Below are positions 19,575 to 28,504 of a stretch of DNA of 64,000 nucleotides, piece after piece. The position numbers were made by a program, and so were the translations under genes. The notes below the pieces were generated by a model, which was given only the letters and a program-made list of their open reading frames with translations, was not told where the DNA came from and ran no database searches. The stretch is from Macondimonas sp045864775 (GTDB lineage Bacteria > Pseudomonadota > Gammaproteobacteria > UBA5335). The DNA is taken from assembly GCA_045864775.1 (NCBI GenBank), contig BTVR01000002.1:1054001-1118000 (forward strand). The letters run 5' to 3'. Every line of letters begins with the position of its first letter. Within the stretch, counting starts at the first letter, position 1.

Positions 19575-19745
19575 CCGCATACCGATTTGGCAGCCCGCAA
19601 CCTGAGTCGCCCTTTTTTTCCGCAACTAACTGACTACACGATGTAATTTTGTCTTTTGAATGGCCGCCGATGGGGCTCGTCCGCTCCCGGACATGCACCG
19701 TCCTGGACCGCGCTACCGGTCGTGCGCCACGGCGGCGCATCCACC

Positions 19746-20111
19746 TCAGACGAACTGGACGGGACGTTCCCAGATGGCCAGCACGACACAGCCCTCGGCG
19801 CTGCGCACGGCGTGGCGCGAGCCCGGCGGATTGACCAGCAAGGTGCCAGCCGGATGGCCTCCGCGCTCGTCTTCCTGCGTGCCCTGCAGCACCAGGATGT
19901 ACTCGTAGCCGACGTGCTCATGGGCGGGCACGCTGGCGCCGGCGGCGTACCGCAGCAAGGCCGCGCGCAAGCCGCTCGGAGCCGGTTCATGCAGCGGCAC
20001 CTGCTCGATGCCCTCGCGAAACGGTTGCCAAGACCATGTCCCGGCATCGAATTCCGCTGTCAGCGAAAACAGGGTAAGCGCACGCCGGTGAAAATCCGCC
20101 TCATCGCTCAA
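19746..20111 (-). CDS. Small cupin-domain protein
   Basis: 121-aa single-domain cupin resembling the ChrR-type cupin. Metal-site motifs are PAHEHVGYEYILVLQG (His, His, Glu) and, after a short loop, PPGSRHAVRS (His). The proposed start is TTG at 20111, overlapping the biuH stop as TTGA; no ATG or GTG in this frame lies close to the end of biuH, and the frame continues upstream only inside biuH. The function is unknown: small cupins in catabolic operons act as metal-dependent enzymes or as sensors. It is the last gene of the tsx-atzF-biuH unit. Confidence 0.75.
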   Translation of the reverse strand: MSDEADFHRRALTLFSLTAEFDAGTWSWQPFREGIEQVPLHEPAPSGLRAALLRYAAGASVPAHEHVGYEYILVLQGTQEDERGGHPAGTLLVNPPGSRHAVRSAEGCVVLAIWERPVQFV

Positions 20112-20791
20112 GCCACTGCCTCCAGCAGCGCGCCGGACGTCGCCACCGCGCCGAACACGCCGCCCTGCATGGTGACCATCTTGAGCGCGGCGAGGTGATT
20201 GCCGTGGTCGGTCGCGCCGCAGCAGTCGGCGAGGATCAGGCACTCGAAGCCGCGGTCGTTGGCCTCGCGCATGGTCGTGTGCACGCACACATCGGTCGTG
20301 ATGCCGGTCAGCACCAGGTTGCGGATGCCGCGCATGTGCAGCAGCAGTTCCAGGTCCGTGGCGCAGAAGCTGCCCTTGCCGGGCTTGTCGATGACGGGTT
20401 CGCCGGGCAGGGGGCTAAGCTCCGGAATGATTTCCCAGCCCGGCTCGCCGCGCACCAGAATCTTGCCGCACGGCCCGGCGTCACCGATGCCCGCACCGAT
20501 GCGGCGCGAGCGCCAGCGCTTGTTGGCCGGCAGGTCGGCCAGATCCGGCCGGTGGCCCTCGCGCGTATGGACGACGTGGTAGCCGCCGGCGCGAAACGCC
20601 GCCAGCACGGCGCGGATCGGCTCGATCGGCGCGCGCGTGAGGCTGATGTCGTAGCCCATGGTGTCCACATACCCGCCCGGGCCGCAGAAATCGGTCTGCA
20701 TGTCGATGATGACGAGCGCCGTGTTGGCCGGCTTGAGGTCGCCGTCGTAGGGCCAGGGGTAGGGGTTGGCGTCGAGGTGGATGGGCGTCAT
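20108..20791 (-). CDS. biuH: Biuret amidohydrolase (biuret hydrolase)
   Basis: 227-aa isochorismatase-fold cysteine hydrolase that converts biuret to allophanate and ammonia. Catalytic residues are Asp30 (LVIIDMQTDF), Lys136 (IDKPGKGSFC) and Cys169 (GITTDVCVHTT). Their spacing (106 and 139 residues from the Asp) is that of characterised biuret hydrolases. Further family hallmarks are the N-terminal DANPYPWPY, HTREGHRPDLADLPANKRWRS and IGAGIGDAGPCGKIL. The gene lies directly downstream of allophanate hydrolase, the enzyme for its product. Confidence 0.93.
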   Translation of the reverse strand: MTPIHLDANPYPWPYDGDLKPANTALVIIDMQTDFCGPGGYVDTMGYDISLTRAPIEPIRAVLAAFRAGGYHVVHTREGHRPDLADLPANKRWRSRRIGAGIGDAGPCGKILVRGEPGWEIIPELSPLPGEPVIDKPGKGSFCATDLELLLHMRGIRNLVLTGITTDVCVHTTMREANDRGFECLILADCCGATDHGNHLAALKMVTMQGGVFGAVATSGALLEAVA

Positions 20792-20851
20792 GACGGGCTC
20801 CGGATAAGGGCGGGTGATCGCCGTTCAAGCAGCAAGGATCGTGCGGCGCAC

Positions 20852-22666
20852 TCAGCGGGCGGCGAGCCAGGCCCGCCAGCCGCCGTGGGCGGTGATGTCG
20901 GTGGCGCCCGCGAGTGCGGCGGCCTCGCACAGAAAGCCCTTCAGGGAGCGGCCTCCGTCGAGCGCGACGCTGCCGATCGCGAGCGGCGCCGGCACGCCGG
21001 CGAGAAAGGCGCCGACCTCGGTGAGCGGCAGGCGCCAGACCTCGACCTCGATGGCGTCGCCGGTGGCATCGCGCACCAGGCCGGGGCGCGGCGGGTCGAA
21101 GCCGGCGAGCGCGTACAGGCGGTAGCCGGGCGCGGTGCGCGTGCGTTCGAGGAATCGCGCACTGCGGGCGGTGAGTTCATGGTTCAGCGCCAAGCCCTGC
21201 ATGTGGCCGCCGCAGACGGCGAGGTCGAGCGTCGCGGCCTCGTCGTTCGCGGCGTACGGCGGCATGTCGGCGAGCGGCAGACCCGTGGCGCCGGTGGTGG
21301 CGTTGATCACCCGGTGCAGGCGGTCGGCGAGCGCGAGCAGGGCCCGGTCGTGCCCGGCCGGTGCCTGCACGGTGACGCCGAACGGCAGCCCGGATGACAG
21401 AAAACCCGCCGGCACCGCCACCGCGCACAGATCCAGCAGGTTCATGTGGTTGGTGTAGTGACCGAGGCGCGAGTTGAGCGCGACCGGGTCGGCCAGCACG
21501 GCGGCGCGCGTGTAGGCGGTCGGGATGGTCGGGGTCAGCAGGCAGTTGATGTCCCGCCACAGCGGCTCGACCATGCGGCGCAGCGCGCGCAGGCGGTAGT
21601 CGGCGGCGAAGGCATCGCTAGCCGTGAAGCGGTCGGCGCCCAGGATGATGTCCCGCACCACCGGCAGCACGGCGTCCGGCCGGCGGTCCAGAAAATCGCC
21701 GACGGCGAGACGGCGCTCCGTCAGCCAGGGGCCGTCGTAAAGCAGGCGCGCGGCTTCGCGAAACGGCGTGTAATCGATCGCCACGGCCGTGCCGCCGAGC
21801 GCTTCGAGCGCCGCGACCGTGCGGCTGAAGCGCTCGGCGCCGGCCGCATCGCCGCCGAAGTCGAGCTGATCCGGCCGCGGCACGCCGAAGCGGAATTCCG
21901 CAGCGGGCGCCGGCACCGCCGGCCAGCCGGCACGCGCGAACGGGTCTTCGGCATCGAAGCCGGCGATGACGTCCAGCACCGCCGCCGCGTCGGCGCAGGT
22001 GAGCGCGAACACCGACACGCAGTCGAGCGAGCGGCAGGCCGGCAGCACGCCGCGGCTGCTCACCAGACCGCGGCTCGGTTTGAGGCCGACGAGATTGCCG
22101 AGCGCGGCCGGCACCCGGCCCGAGCCCGCGGTGTCGGTGCCGAGCGCAAAGCTGACGAGGCCATGCGCGAGCGCGAGCCCGGAACCCGAACTCGACCCGC
22201 CGCAGATGTAGGCCGGATCGAAGGCATTGGCGGGCGCGCCGACGGGCGTGCGCGTGCCGGACAGCCCGGTCGCGAACTGGTCCATGTTGGTCTTGCCGAC
22301 CAGCAGGGCGCCGGCGTCGAGCAGCCGCTGCACGGCGGGCGCGGTGTGCGCCGGCACATAGGCGAACCCGGGGCAGGCGGCGGTGGTCGGCAGGCCGGCG
22401 ACGTCGAGGTTGTCCTTCACCGCGAACGGCACGCCGTGCAACGGCCCGCGCGCCGCCCGCGGCAGGGCGTCGAGCGCCGCGGCACGTTCGCGCAGCGCGG
22501 CGTCCGAAACTTCGGTGATCCAGATGCCGGATGCCGTCACCGCCCGCCGCCGGGCGATGACCTGCTCGGCCAGCGTCAGCACCGTCACGCCGCCGCCCCA
22601 TGCCTGTCGCAGGGTCGACAGATCAGAGAGCGGCGCGTCCCCCGGGGCGAGGTGACGTGACGTCAT
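20852..22666 (-). CDS. atzF: Allophanate hydrolase
   Basis: 604-aa amidase-signature enzyme that hydrolyses allophanate to two ammonia and two CO2. The Ser-cis-Ser-Lys triad is visible as Lys84 (PFAVKDNLDVAG), Ser158 (ICGGSSSGSG) and Ser182 (GTDTAGSGRVPA). The roughly 140-residue C-terminal domain after the amidase core, beginning near LAVCGGHMQGLALN, is the AtzF-specific tail. The ATG at 22666 was chosen because it lies two bases after the stop of the upstream Tsx-like gene; the frame upstream is that gene's shadow. There is no urea carboxylase nearby, so the enzyme serves biuret rather than urea breakdown. Confidence 0.93.
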   Translation of the reverse strand: MTSRHLAPGDAPLSDLSTLRQAWGGGVTVLTLAEQVIARRRAVTASGIWITEVSDAALRERAAALDALPRAARGPLHGVPFAVKDNLDVAGLPTTAACPGFAYVPAHTAPAVQRLLDAGALLVGKTNMDQFATGLSGTRTPVGAPANAFDPAYICGGSSSGSGLALAHGLVSFALGTDTAGSGRVPAALGNLVGLKPSRGLVSSRGVLPACRSLDCVSVFALTCADAAAVLDVIAGFDAEDPFARAGWPAVPAPAAEFRFGVPRPDQLDFGGDAAGAERFSRTVAALEALGGTAVAIDYTPFREAARLLYDGPWLTERRLAVGDFLDRRPDAVLPVVRDIILGADRFTASDAFAADYRLRALRRMVEPLWRDINCLLTPTIPTAYTRAAVLADPVALNSRLGHYTNHMNLLDLCAVAVPAGFLSSGLPFGVTVQAPAGHDRALLALADRLHRVINATTGATGLPLADMPPYAANDEAATLDLAVCGGHMQGLALNHELTARSARFLERTRTAPGYRLYALAGFDPPRPGLVRDATGDAIEVEVWRLPLTEVGAFLAGVPAPLAIGSVALDGGRSLKGFLCEAAALAGATDITAHGGWRAWLAAR

Positions 22667-22668
22667 GC

Positions 22669-23478
22669 TCACCAGATCCACTTCACCATGGCCTGGGGCA
22701 CGTCTTCGTCCATGCCGTCGATGCCGAACTTGTTGCGCCAGATCTGGTACTCGACGCCCACCTGCAGCTGGTTCTCGCCCCATCCGGCGAGGCCACCGAC
22801 ATCGACCAGGAGGCGCGGCGCCGTGATGATGTTGTCTTCCAGCGGATCTTCGCCCCAGGCGTAGTCGAAGAAACCCTCGAAGACCATGGGCACCGGCCCG
22901 AGCTTGAAGGGCGCGCCCCACACCAGCGTGATCTGCTGACCCGAATCGATGTCCGAATCCTGGCTGTCGCGGATGTACCAGTTGAACTGGAAGAACTGCA
23001 GGCCCGGCAGCTTGAGATCCACCGCCAGGCCGTACAGCAGGGTCTGTTCCACCGGGGGCTCGGGAATTTCGAGCGTGGCGGTAAAGAGGACGTCTTTCAC
23101 GATGCCCGCCGACAGTTCATGACCGGCGAAGATGTTGCCGAGCGACAGTCGCGGCGACAGTTCGGCGTAGTAAGCCGCGCTCGTCTCCGCGGTGGTCCCG
23201 AAACCGTCGCCCTTGCCGAAGGGATTGGTGATGTCGACGAAGAAGAAGTTGTCGCCGTACTTCCAAGTGTTGAAGTGTTCGACGGTAACGATGCCGGACT
23301 CGTCGTCGTCGGAGAACCCCCCATTGGGATCGAAGTCCGCATAGCGCGTGCCATGGAGGTACTGGATGTTGGTCGTGGCGAAATTCGCCGAGCCCGCCTG
23401 GGCTGCGCTGGCCAGGGTCACGAGGACGCCGCCCGCGCCAAGCGCGAGCAGGGCCGGGTTGCGATGAACTGATGTCAT
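22669..23478 (-). CDS. Tsx-like outer-membrane channel
   Basis: 269-aa outer-membrane beta-barrel of the nucleoside-specific channel (Tsx/OmpK) family. A signal peptide ends at ASAAQA, followed by FATTNIQYLHGTRYADF and alternating amphipathic strands, and the chain ends in Trp (MVKWIW). The ATG at 23478 has GGGGGAT upstream. Tsx forms a narrow channel for nucleosides. Here it leads the atzF-biuH-cupin operon, so it probably admits biuret, triuret or a related small uracil-like compound; this is inferred from context only. A palindrome 48 bases upstream is a candidate operator. Confidence 0.85.
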   Translation of the reverse strand: MTSVHRNPALLALGAGGVLVTLASAAQAGSANFATTNIQYLHGTRYADFDPNGGFSDDDESGIVTVEHFNTWKYGDNFFFVDITNPFGKGDGFGTTAETSAAYYAELSPRLSLGNIFAGHELSAGIVKDVLFTATLEIPEPPVEQTLLYGLAVDLKLPGLQFFQFNWYIRDSQDSDIDSGQQITLVWGAPFKLGPVPMVFEGFFDYAWGEDPLEDNIITAPRLLVDVGGLAGWGENQLQVGVEYQIWRNKFGIDGMDEDVPQAMVKWIW

Positions 23479-23525
23479 GATCCGATCCCCCGAGTTGCGT
23501 GGGGCCCACCCCTTGGTATCCCACG

Positions 23526-23535
23526 TTGCATGCAA
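23526..23535. promoter_or_regulatory. Candidate operator, palindrome B
   Basis: TTGCATGCAA, a perfect 10-base palindrome in the divergent region between the Tsx-like gene and the GntR-type regulator. It shares both half-sites (TTGCAT, ATGCAA) with palindrome A at 19558-19574, although the half-sites overlap here instead of being three bases apart. The spacing difference lowers confidence that one protein binds both. Confidence 0.45.
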
Positions 23536-23741
23536 TAACGAGCACAAACCGTGCCGCGCTCGGGCAGCCCGGTTCGGCCGTCACCGGCGCGGTACATCAA
23601 GGGAACAGGGGGGGCCGGATCTAGATGCCGCTGCGCCGAGATTGCGCGTCCCGCGATCGGAGTTGGTGCAGGCTCGCCTGCGACGCCCGGCGCGATATGC
23701 CATGATGAATGCCACGAGGTATCCCGAGGTTTCTGCTCCGC

Positions 23742-24443
23742 ATGTCCAACCGCCCGTCTGCCCATGTCGTCTACAACGCGCTCAAGGACCGCATTCTCGG
23801 GTTTGTGCTCTACCCCGGGACGCGGGTCACCGAAACGGAGTTGGCCGCGGATTTTGGGGTGAGCCGCACGCCGATCCGGGAAGCGCTGCAGCGTCTGGCA
23901 GCAGAAGGATTCGTCACGATCCGGCCGAAGCAGGGCTGTTTCGTGCGGGAACTCGACATTGAGGAAATCGATCAGCTTTATCAGGTCCGCATTGCGCTCG
24001 AGTCGCTGGCCCTCGACTTGGCCCAGGCGCACATGCCTCGATCAGCGCTGGAGTCTCTCGCCCGTGACTGGGACCCGGGCCAGTCGGACAAGGCACCGGT
24101 CTCGGTCGATGCGATGGCTCAGCGCGACGAAAGCTTTCACATTACGCTGGCCCAAGGCTCTGGAAACCGTGTGCTGGCCGGCTTGCTCCAGGATGTGAAT
24201 GCCCGCATCCACATCATCCGCCGGCTGGATTTCACCGACCGGGAGCGCATCGCGGTGACCTATGCCGAGCATCACCGCATCACAGCGTTGCTGCTGGCCG
24301 GGGATCTCGCCGCCGCGCGCGAGCTGATGGCCGGCCACATTCGCTACAGCCAGGAGTTTGCCCGCACCCTGACCCTGCGCCGGCTTGCCGATCTGCGCCG
24401 CGCAGCCCCCAGCACGCCGGACCGCGAGCGTCCGGCGCCCTAG
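23742..24443 (+). CDS. GntR-family transcriptional regulator (FCD/FadR subfamily)
   Basis: 233-aa regulator with an N-terminal winged helix (YNALKDRILGFVLYPGTRVTETELAADFGVSRTPIREALQRL, residues 10-50) and a C-terminal all-helical FCD ligand domain with a likely metal site (Asp and His in RDESFHITLAQGSGN and YAEHHRITALLLAGD). The ATG at 23742 is preferred to an in-frame ATG at 23709 because the wing-helix begins just after it. It is divergent from the Tsx-atzF-biuH operon, making it the likely local repressor, probably responding to biuret or a breakdown product. Confidence 0.9.
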   Translation: MSNRPSAHVVYNALKDRILGFVLYPGTRVTETELAADFGVSRTPIREALQRLAAEGFVTIRPKQGCFVRELDIEEIDQLYQVRIALESLALDLAQAHMPRSALESLARDWDPGQSDKAPVSVDAMAQRDESFHITLAQGSGNRVLAGLLQDVNARIHIIRRLDFTDRERIAVTYAEHHRITALLLAGDLAAARELMAGHIRYSQEFARTLTLRRLADLRRAAPSTPDRERPAP

Positions 24444-24890
24444 AGCTGGACGCGGTTCAGCCGCAAGGCGTTGTCGATGACGGAGACCGAGGACAGGCTC
24501 ATGGCGGCCGCCGCGAGCATGGGCGAGAGCAGCAAGCCGACGAACGGGTACAGCAGGCCTGCCGCAATGGGCACGCCGAGGCTGTTGTAGACGAACGCGA
24601 AGAACAGATTCTGGCGGGTATTGCGCAGCGTAGCCCGGGACAGCCGCCGGGCACGGACGATTCCGGTCAGGTCGCCTTTCACCCAGGTCACCCCGGCACT
24701 CTCCATGGCCACGTCCGTGCCTGTCTCCATGGCAATGGCCATATCGGCCTGCGCCAAGGCGGGCGCGTCGCTAATGCCGTGACGCGCCATGGCCGCCTTG
24801 CGGACCCGCGCCGCCCCGCGAACCGGTGGCGCTTTATCGCCCCCCGCGATCACTTCATCGAAGGCGAGCAGCTCGACGACTCCGTGAGCG
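24440..24890 (-). pseudogene. Remnant of a copper-exporting P-type ATPase (C-terminal part)
   Basis: The last roughly 115 residues match the end of CopA-type P1B ATPases: ISDAPALAQADMAIAMETGTDVAMESAGVTWVKGDL and the last two membrane helices up to SLSSVSVIDNALRLNRVQL. Upstream, only a scrambled trace of the P-domain remains (LLAFDEVIAGGDKA). The hinge motif GDGxNDAP has become RHGISDAP, so the catalytic Asp pair is lost, and no phosphorylation motif DKTGT is found. The start cannot be defined and the 5' limit is approximate. It lies next to multicopper oxidase genes, as intact copA often does, so this is decay of a copper island. Confidence 0.8.
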
Positions 24891-25165
24891 GTGGCCGCGT
24901 GGCTCCTGTCCTCAGGCGATGCGCAGACCGCCGCAGCGCTGGCCGCGATCGCCCGGCGGCGGAACGGGCCGGACCTTGGGCTTGGGAGCGCGCTCGAGGA
25001 GCGGACGCGAAGGGGCCCATGCATCCGCTCCGAAGTGCCAGGCTCACGACCGCATGCCACGACCGTCGCCGGACCGCGGTCGCGCCCGGAGACCGTCGCG
25101 GCGCTCGACGATCGGCCCCTACCCACCTTACCCTGTCGCCCAGTGATGAATCGGACACGAACGGG

Positions 25166-26944
25166 ATGACGGGACAGGCAGGACGATTCTCGCGGCGCGC
25201 GCTGTTGCAATGGGGTGGCGCTCTCGGTTTGGGCCTGGCCTTAAGCCCAACGCGCGCGCTACAGGCCGCCGCTCTGCGCGCGACCGGATCCGGCGCGCCT
25301 GAGGACCCGCTCGATCTGCACGTCGGCAGGCAGCAGCGGACCATTGGCGGCCGCAGCGCCACGGCCGTGACGCTCAACGAGCAGCTTCCCGGCCCCCTGA
25401 TCCGCCTGCGCGAAGGCCAGGACTTCGTGGCCCGCGTGCACAACCATCTGGACGAGCCCACCTCCATCCATTGGCACGGCCTGCTGCTGCCAGCCGGGAT
25501 GGACGGGGTGCCCGGCGTGAGCTTCGCCGGCATCGAGCCCGGGACCACCTTCACCTACCGCTTTCCCATCCGCCAGCACGGCAGCTACTGGTATCACAGC
25601 CACAGCGGCATGCAGGAGCAACTGGGCCATTACGGCGCGCTCATCATCGATCCGGCCGAGCCCGATCCGGTCGCGTACGACCGTGAGCATGTGGTGATTC
25701 TTTCCGACTTCCTGCACACCCATCCCCACCGCATGATGACCCGCCTCAAGCAGCAGAGCGATGCCGACAATTTCCAGAAACCGACGCTCATCGACCTCGT
25801 GCGCGAAGCGCGGCAAAGCTCCTGGCGCGCAGCCATTCGTGATCGGCTCGACTGGGCGGCCATGCGCATGAACCCGAGCGACATCGCCGACATCACCGGC
25901 CACAGCTACACCTACCTGATGAACGGCCAGGCGCACGACGCGCCATGGGAAGGGCGGTTCTCGCCCGGCGAGCGGGTGCGGCTGCGGATCATCAACGCCG
26001 CCAGCATGAGCTATTTCAACGTGCGCATCCCCGGCCTGTCCCTGACCGTGGTGCAGGCCGATGGCCAGGATGTGACACCGGTCACGGTGGACGAGCTGCA
26101 GATCGCCGTGGCCGAAACCTATGACGCCATCGTGACCCCTGAGGCGGATCGCGCCTACACGCTGTTTGCCGAGTCCATGGATCGCAGCGGCTTTGCCTGC
26201 GGCTTTCTGACCCCGCGAGCGGGGTTGCGCGCTGAGGTGCCGGCCCTGCGCGCGCCGCCGCGCCGCACCATGATCGACATGGGCATGGCCGCGCACGCGG
26301 GACACGGCGCCTCGTCCGCTGGCGCCACGGATCACGCCGCGCACGGCCCTGACACCGCGCTGCATGCCCACCACGAAGAAGCCGCCGCCCCATCACCGCC
26401 GCAACACGGATCGGGTACCGTCGTGGCGCGCCATGGACCCGATACCCACGGCCCGGGCAATACCAGCATCGCGGAGATCCAGCGCAATCGGCTCGCCGAG
26501 CCGGGCACGGGTCTCGCCGATGTGGGCCATCGTGTGCTGGTCTACACCGACCTGAAGCGCCGCGCGCATGATTTCGACGACCGACCGCCGGCCCGCGAAA
26601 TCGAATTGCATTTGACCGGTCACATGTCGCGCTACCTGTGGTCCTTCGACGGCCGCAAGTTCTCGGAGGCTCCGGAGCCGATTCCGTTCCACTACGGCGA
26701 GCGGCTGCGCCTCGTGCTGGTCAACGACACCATGATGGAACACCCCATCCACCTGCACGGCATGTGGCTGGAGCTCGAGAACGGCCAGGGCCGCCACCTT
26801 CCGCGCAAACACACCGTCAGCGTCAAGCCCGCCGAACGGCTCTCGGCGCTGGTCATCGCCGACGCGCCGGGCGACTGGGCCTTCCATTGTCATCTGCTCT
26901 ATCACATGGATCTGGGCATGTTCCGCATCGTGCGGGTCGGCTGA
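25166..26944 (+). CDS. copA: Multicopper oxidase, CopA/PcoA copper-resistance family
   Basis: 592-aa periplasmic oxidase thought to oxidise Cu(I). The N-terminus carries a Tat signal (FSRRALLQWGGALGLGLAL). Copper ligands are in four motifs: IHWHGLLLP and WYHSHSG in the N-terminal cupredoxin domain, and HPIHLHGMW and HCHLLYHMDLGMF at the C-terminus, the last giving the type 1 Cys-His-Met set. A His/Met-rich linker (residues about 370-420, with MGMAAHAGHG and HAHHEEA) is typical of PcoA. The ATG at 25166 is the only start just before the twin-arginine. copB follows after 10 bases. Confidence 0.93.
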   Translation: MTGQAGRFSRRALLQWGGALGLGLALSPTRALQAAALRATGSGAPEDPLDLHVGRQQRTIGGRSATAVTLNEQLPGPLIRLREGQDFVARVHNHLDEPTSIHWHGLLLPAGMDGVPGVSFAGIEPGTTFTYRFPIRQHGSYWYHSHSGMQEQLGHYGALIIDPAEPDPVAYDREHVVILSDFLHTHPHRMMTRLKQQSDADNFQKPTLIDLVREARQSSWRAAIRDRLDWAAMRMNPSDIADITGHSYTYLMNGQAHDAPWEGRFSPGERVRLRIINAASMSYFNVRIPGLSLTVVQADGQDVTPVTVDELQIAVAETYDAIVTPEADRAYTLFAESMDRSGFACGFLTPRAGLRAEVPALRAPPRRTMIDMGMAAHAGHGASSAGATDHAAHGPDTALHAHHEEAAAPSPPQHGSGTVVARHGPDTHGPGNTSIAEIQRNRLAEPGTGLADVGHRVLVYTDLKRRAHDFDDRPPAREIELHLTGHMSRYLWSFDGRKFSEAPEPIPFHYGERLRLVLVNDTMMEHPIHLHGMWLELENGQGRHLPRKHTVSVKPAERLSALVIADAPGDWAFHCHLLYHMDLGMFRIVRVG

Positions 26945-26954
26945 GGAAGTCGAC

Positions 26955-27734
26955 ATGGGGTTGCAATCAGAGCGCCGGATCTCGCTCGGACTGACGGTGG
27001 TGCTGCTCGGCGTGGCCCGCGTGGCCGCGGCCGATCCAGCGTCGCCGCATGATTCCGGCCATCTGCCGGCGCCCATCGAGGACGATGCGATCTACCACCG
27101 CCTGCTCATCGATCAGCTCGAATATCGCGCCGGCGAAGCAAACGAGGAAGCCGTCGCCTGGGACGTCCTCGGCTGGGTCGGCGGTGACCATCAGCGGCTG
27201 TGGCTGGAAAGCGAAGGGCAGCATCGCACGCGGGACGATCAAACCGAGATTGGTCGATTCGACATCTATTACGGCCGGCTCGTCGCCCCGTACTGGGACC
27301 TTTTGAGCGGCGTCGGCTACCAGCGTCATGCGGGCACGGAAGACGACCCGGACCGGCTGGCGGCCGTGGCTGCCCTGCACGGTCTTTTGCCCTATCGACT
27401 GGAGATTGACGCCACGCTGCGCCTGGATGAGGACGGCCATCTGACGACGCGCCTGGAAGCCGAATCCGAGCTGCTGGTCAACCAGCGCCTGATCCTGCAG
27501 CCGCGCCTGGAACTCGGTGCCGCCGCGCGCGAGGATCGCGCGTTCGATATGGATGCAGGAGTGACCGGCGCCACGGCAGGGCTGCGCCTGCGCTATGAAA
27601 TCGACCGACAGTTCGCCCCATATCTCGGCTGGTCCTGGACCCGCAAGCTGGCCGGCACTGCGGACCGGGCGCGCGAGGGCGGCGCGGACGTGCGCGAATC
27701 GACCCTGGTCGCAGGCCTGCGGCTGGGCTTCTGA
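26955..27734 (+). CDS. copB: Outer-membrane copper-resistance protein CopB/PcoB
   Basis: 259-aa outer-membrane barrel with a signal peptide (LGLTVVLLGVARVAAA) and the family segments YHRLLIDQLEY, WDVLGWVGGDHQRLWLESEG and YLGWSWTRKLAGTAD, ending in a C-terminal Phe (LRLGF). It lacks the Met/His-rich repeat that often precedes the barrel in longer CopB proteins, so it is a short form. It is transcribed with the multicopper oxidase. No copRS regulator lies nearby. Confidence 0.9.
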   Translation: MGLQSERRISLGLTVVLLGVARVAAADPASPHDSGHLPAPIEDDAIYHRLLIDQLEYRAGEANEEAVAWDVLGWVGGDHQRLWLESEGQHRTRDDQTEIGRFDIYYGRLVAPYWDLLSGVGYQRHAGTEDDPDRLAAVAALHGLLPYRLEIDATLRLDEDGHLTTRLEAESELLVNQRLILQPRLELGAAAREDRAFDMDAGVTGATAGLRLRYEIDRQFAPYLGWSWTRKLAGTADRAREGGADVRESTLVAGLRLGF

Positions 27735-27967
27735 GGAGCGCCGTTGGTGGCGAAGCCGCGCCGGACCTGACCCCCCACGGGTCGCGCGAGCTGTCGACCG
27801 GCCGGGCGGCCCGCGCCCAACCCGGCTGGTTCCCGCAGGGCATCGTCCAATCCGTCGCTGAGCCCGCTCGCCAGCGCCGGGGTGCTCTTCCGCACCCGGG
27901 ATCAGGAGAGACCCGCCATGGCGACCCGTCTTCCGGCCGGACCGTTGCTGGACCGGGAATCGGACAG

Positions 27968-28484
27968 GTGGTGTATCGCGATTTCGCGCTCACCGAGACG
28001 ACATTCGGTGCCACGCCGTGGGAAGAAGAACTGACCGACGACCTCAAGGATCACTGGCGCGCCAAGACGCTTCAGGGGGAACGCGCGCCTCATCAGGCGA
28101 CTCTTGGACAACCTGGCCAGACGGCAACAGGGCGGTCGCGCCCTGACGATCGTACTATCCGGCGACGTGCATCTGGGGTGCCTGGGCGTGATCAGCGACC
28201 GGCGCCAAGCAACCGTGCGCAAGATCCATCAACGGGTGTTCATCGGGGATCGTTCATCCCGCCCCGAGCAGGATCCGTGGGAGGGCATCATGGCGGTGAC
28301 CAGCGATGATCCGGAATATCTGAGTGAGGACCGGTCGATCGCCATCCGGCTGATCAAGCCCTACGGCTCGGGACAGGACCTGCGAACCCGCAACTACATC
28401 AGCTTGCTGGAAGGAGACGACGGCAAGCTATGGGCGAATTGGGTCTGCGATTCGGACGAACGACCGGAGTACCCCTTGGCGTGA
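27968..28484 (+). pseudogene. Broken C-terminal part of a PhoD-like metallophosphatase/phosphodiesterase
   Basis: Two frames carry adjacent protein-like stretches. The first reads VYRDFALTETTFGATPWEEELTDDLKDHW. After a shift near 28083-28086 the second reads RLIRRLLDNLARRQ, LTIVLSGDVHLG and YLSEDRSIAIRLIKPYGSG, up to a stop at 28482-28484. GDVH is the metal-binding motif of PhoD-type phosphatases. No start codon or N-terminal catalytic domain is present upstream; 27735-27967 shows no other gene. The fragment looks like the tail of a once longer gene, left after rearrangement beside the copper genes. Confidence 0.65.
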
Positions 28485-28504
28485 GCCGGCTCATCCAACC
28501 CGCG

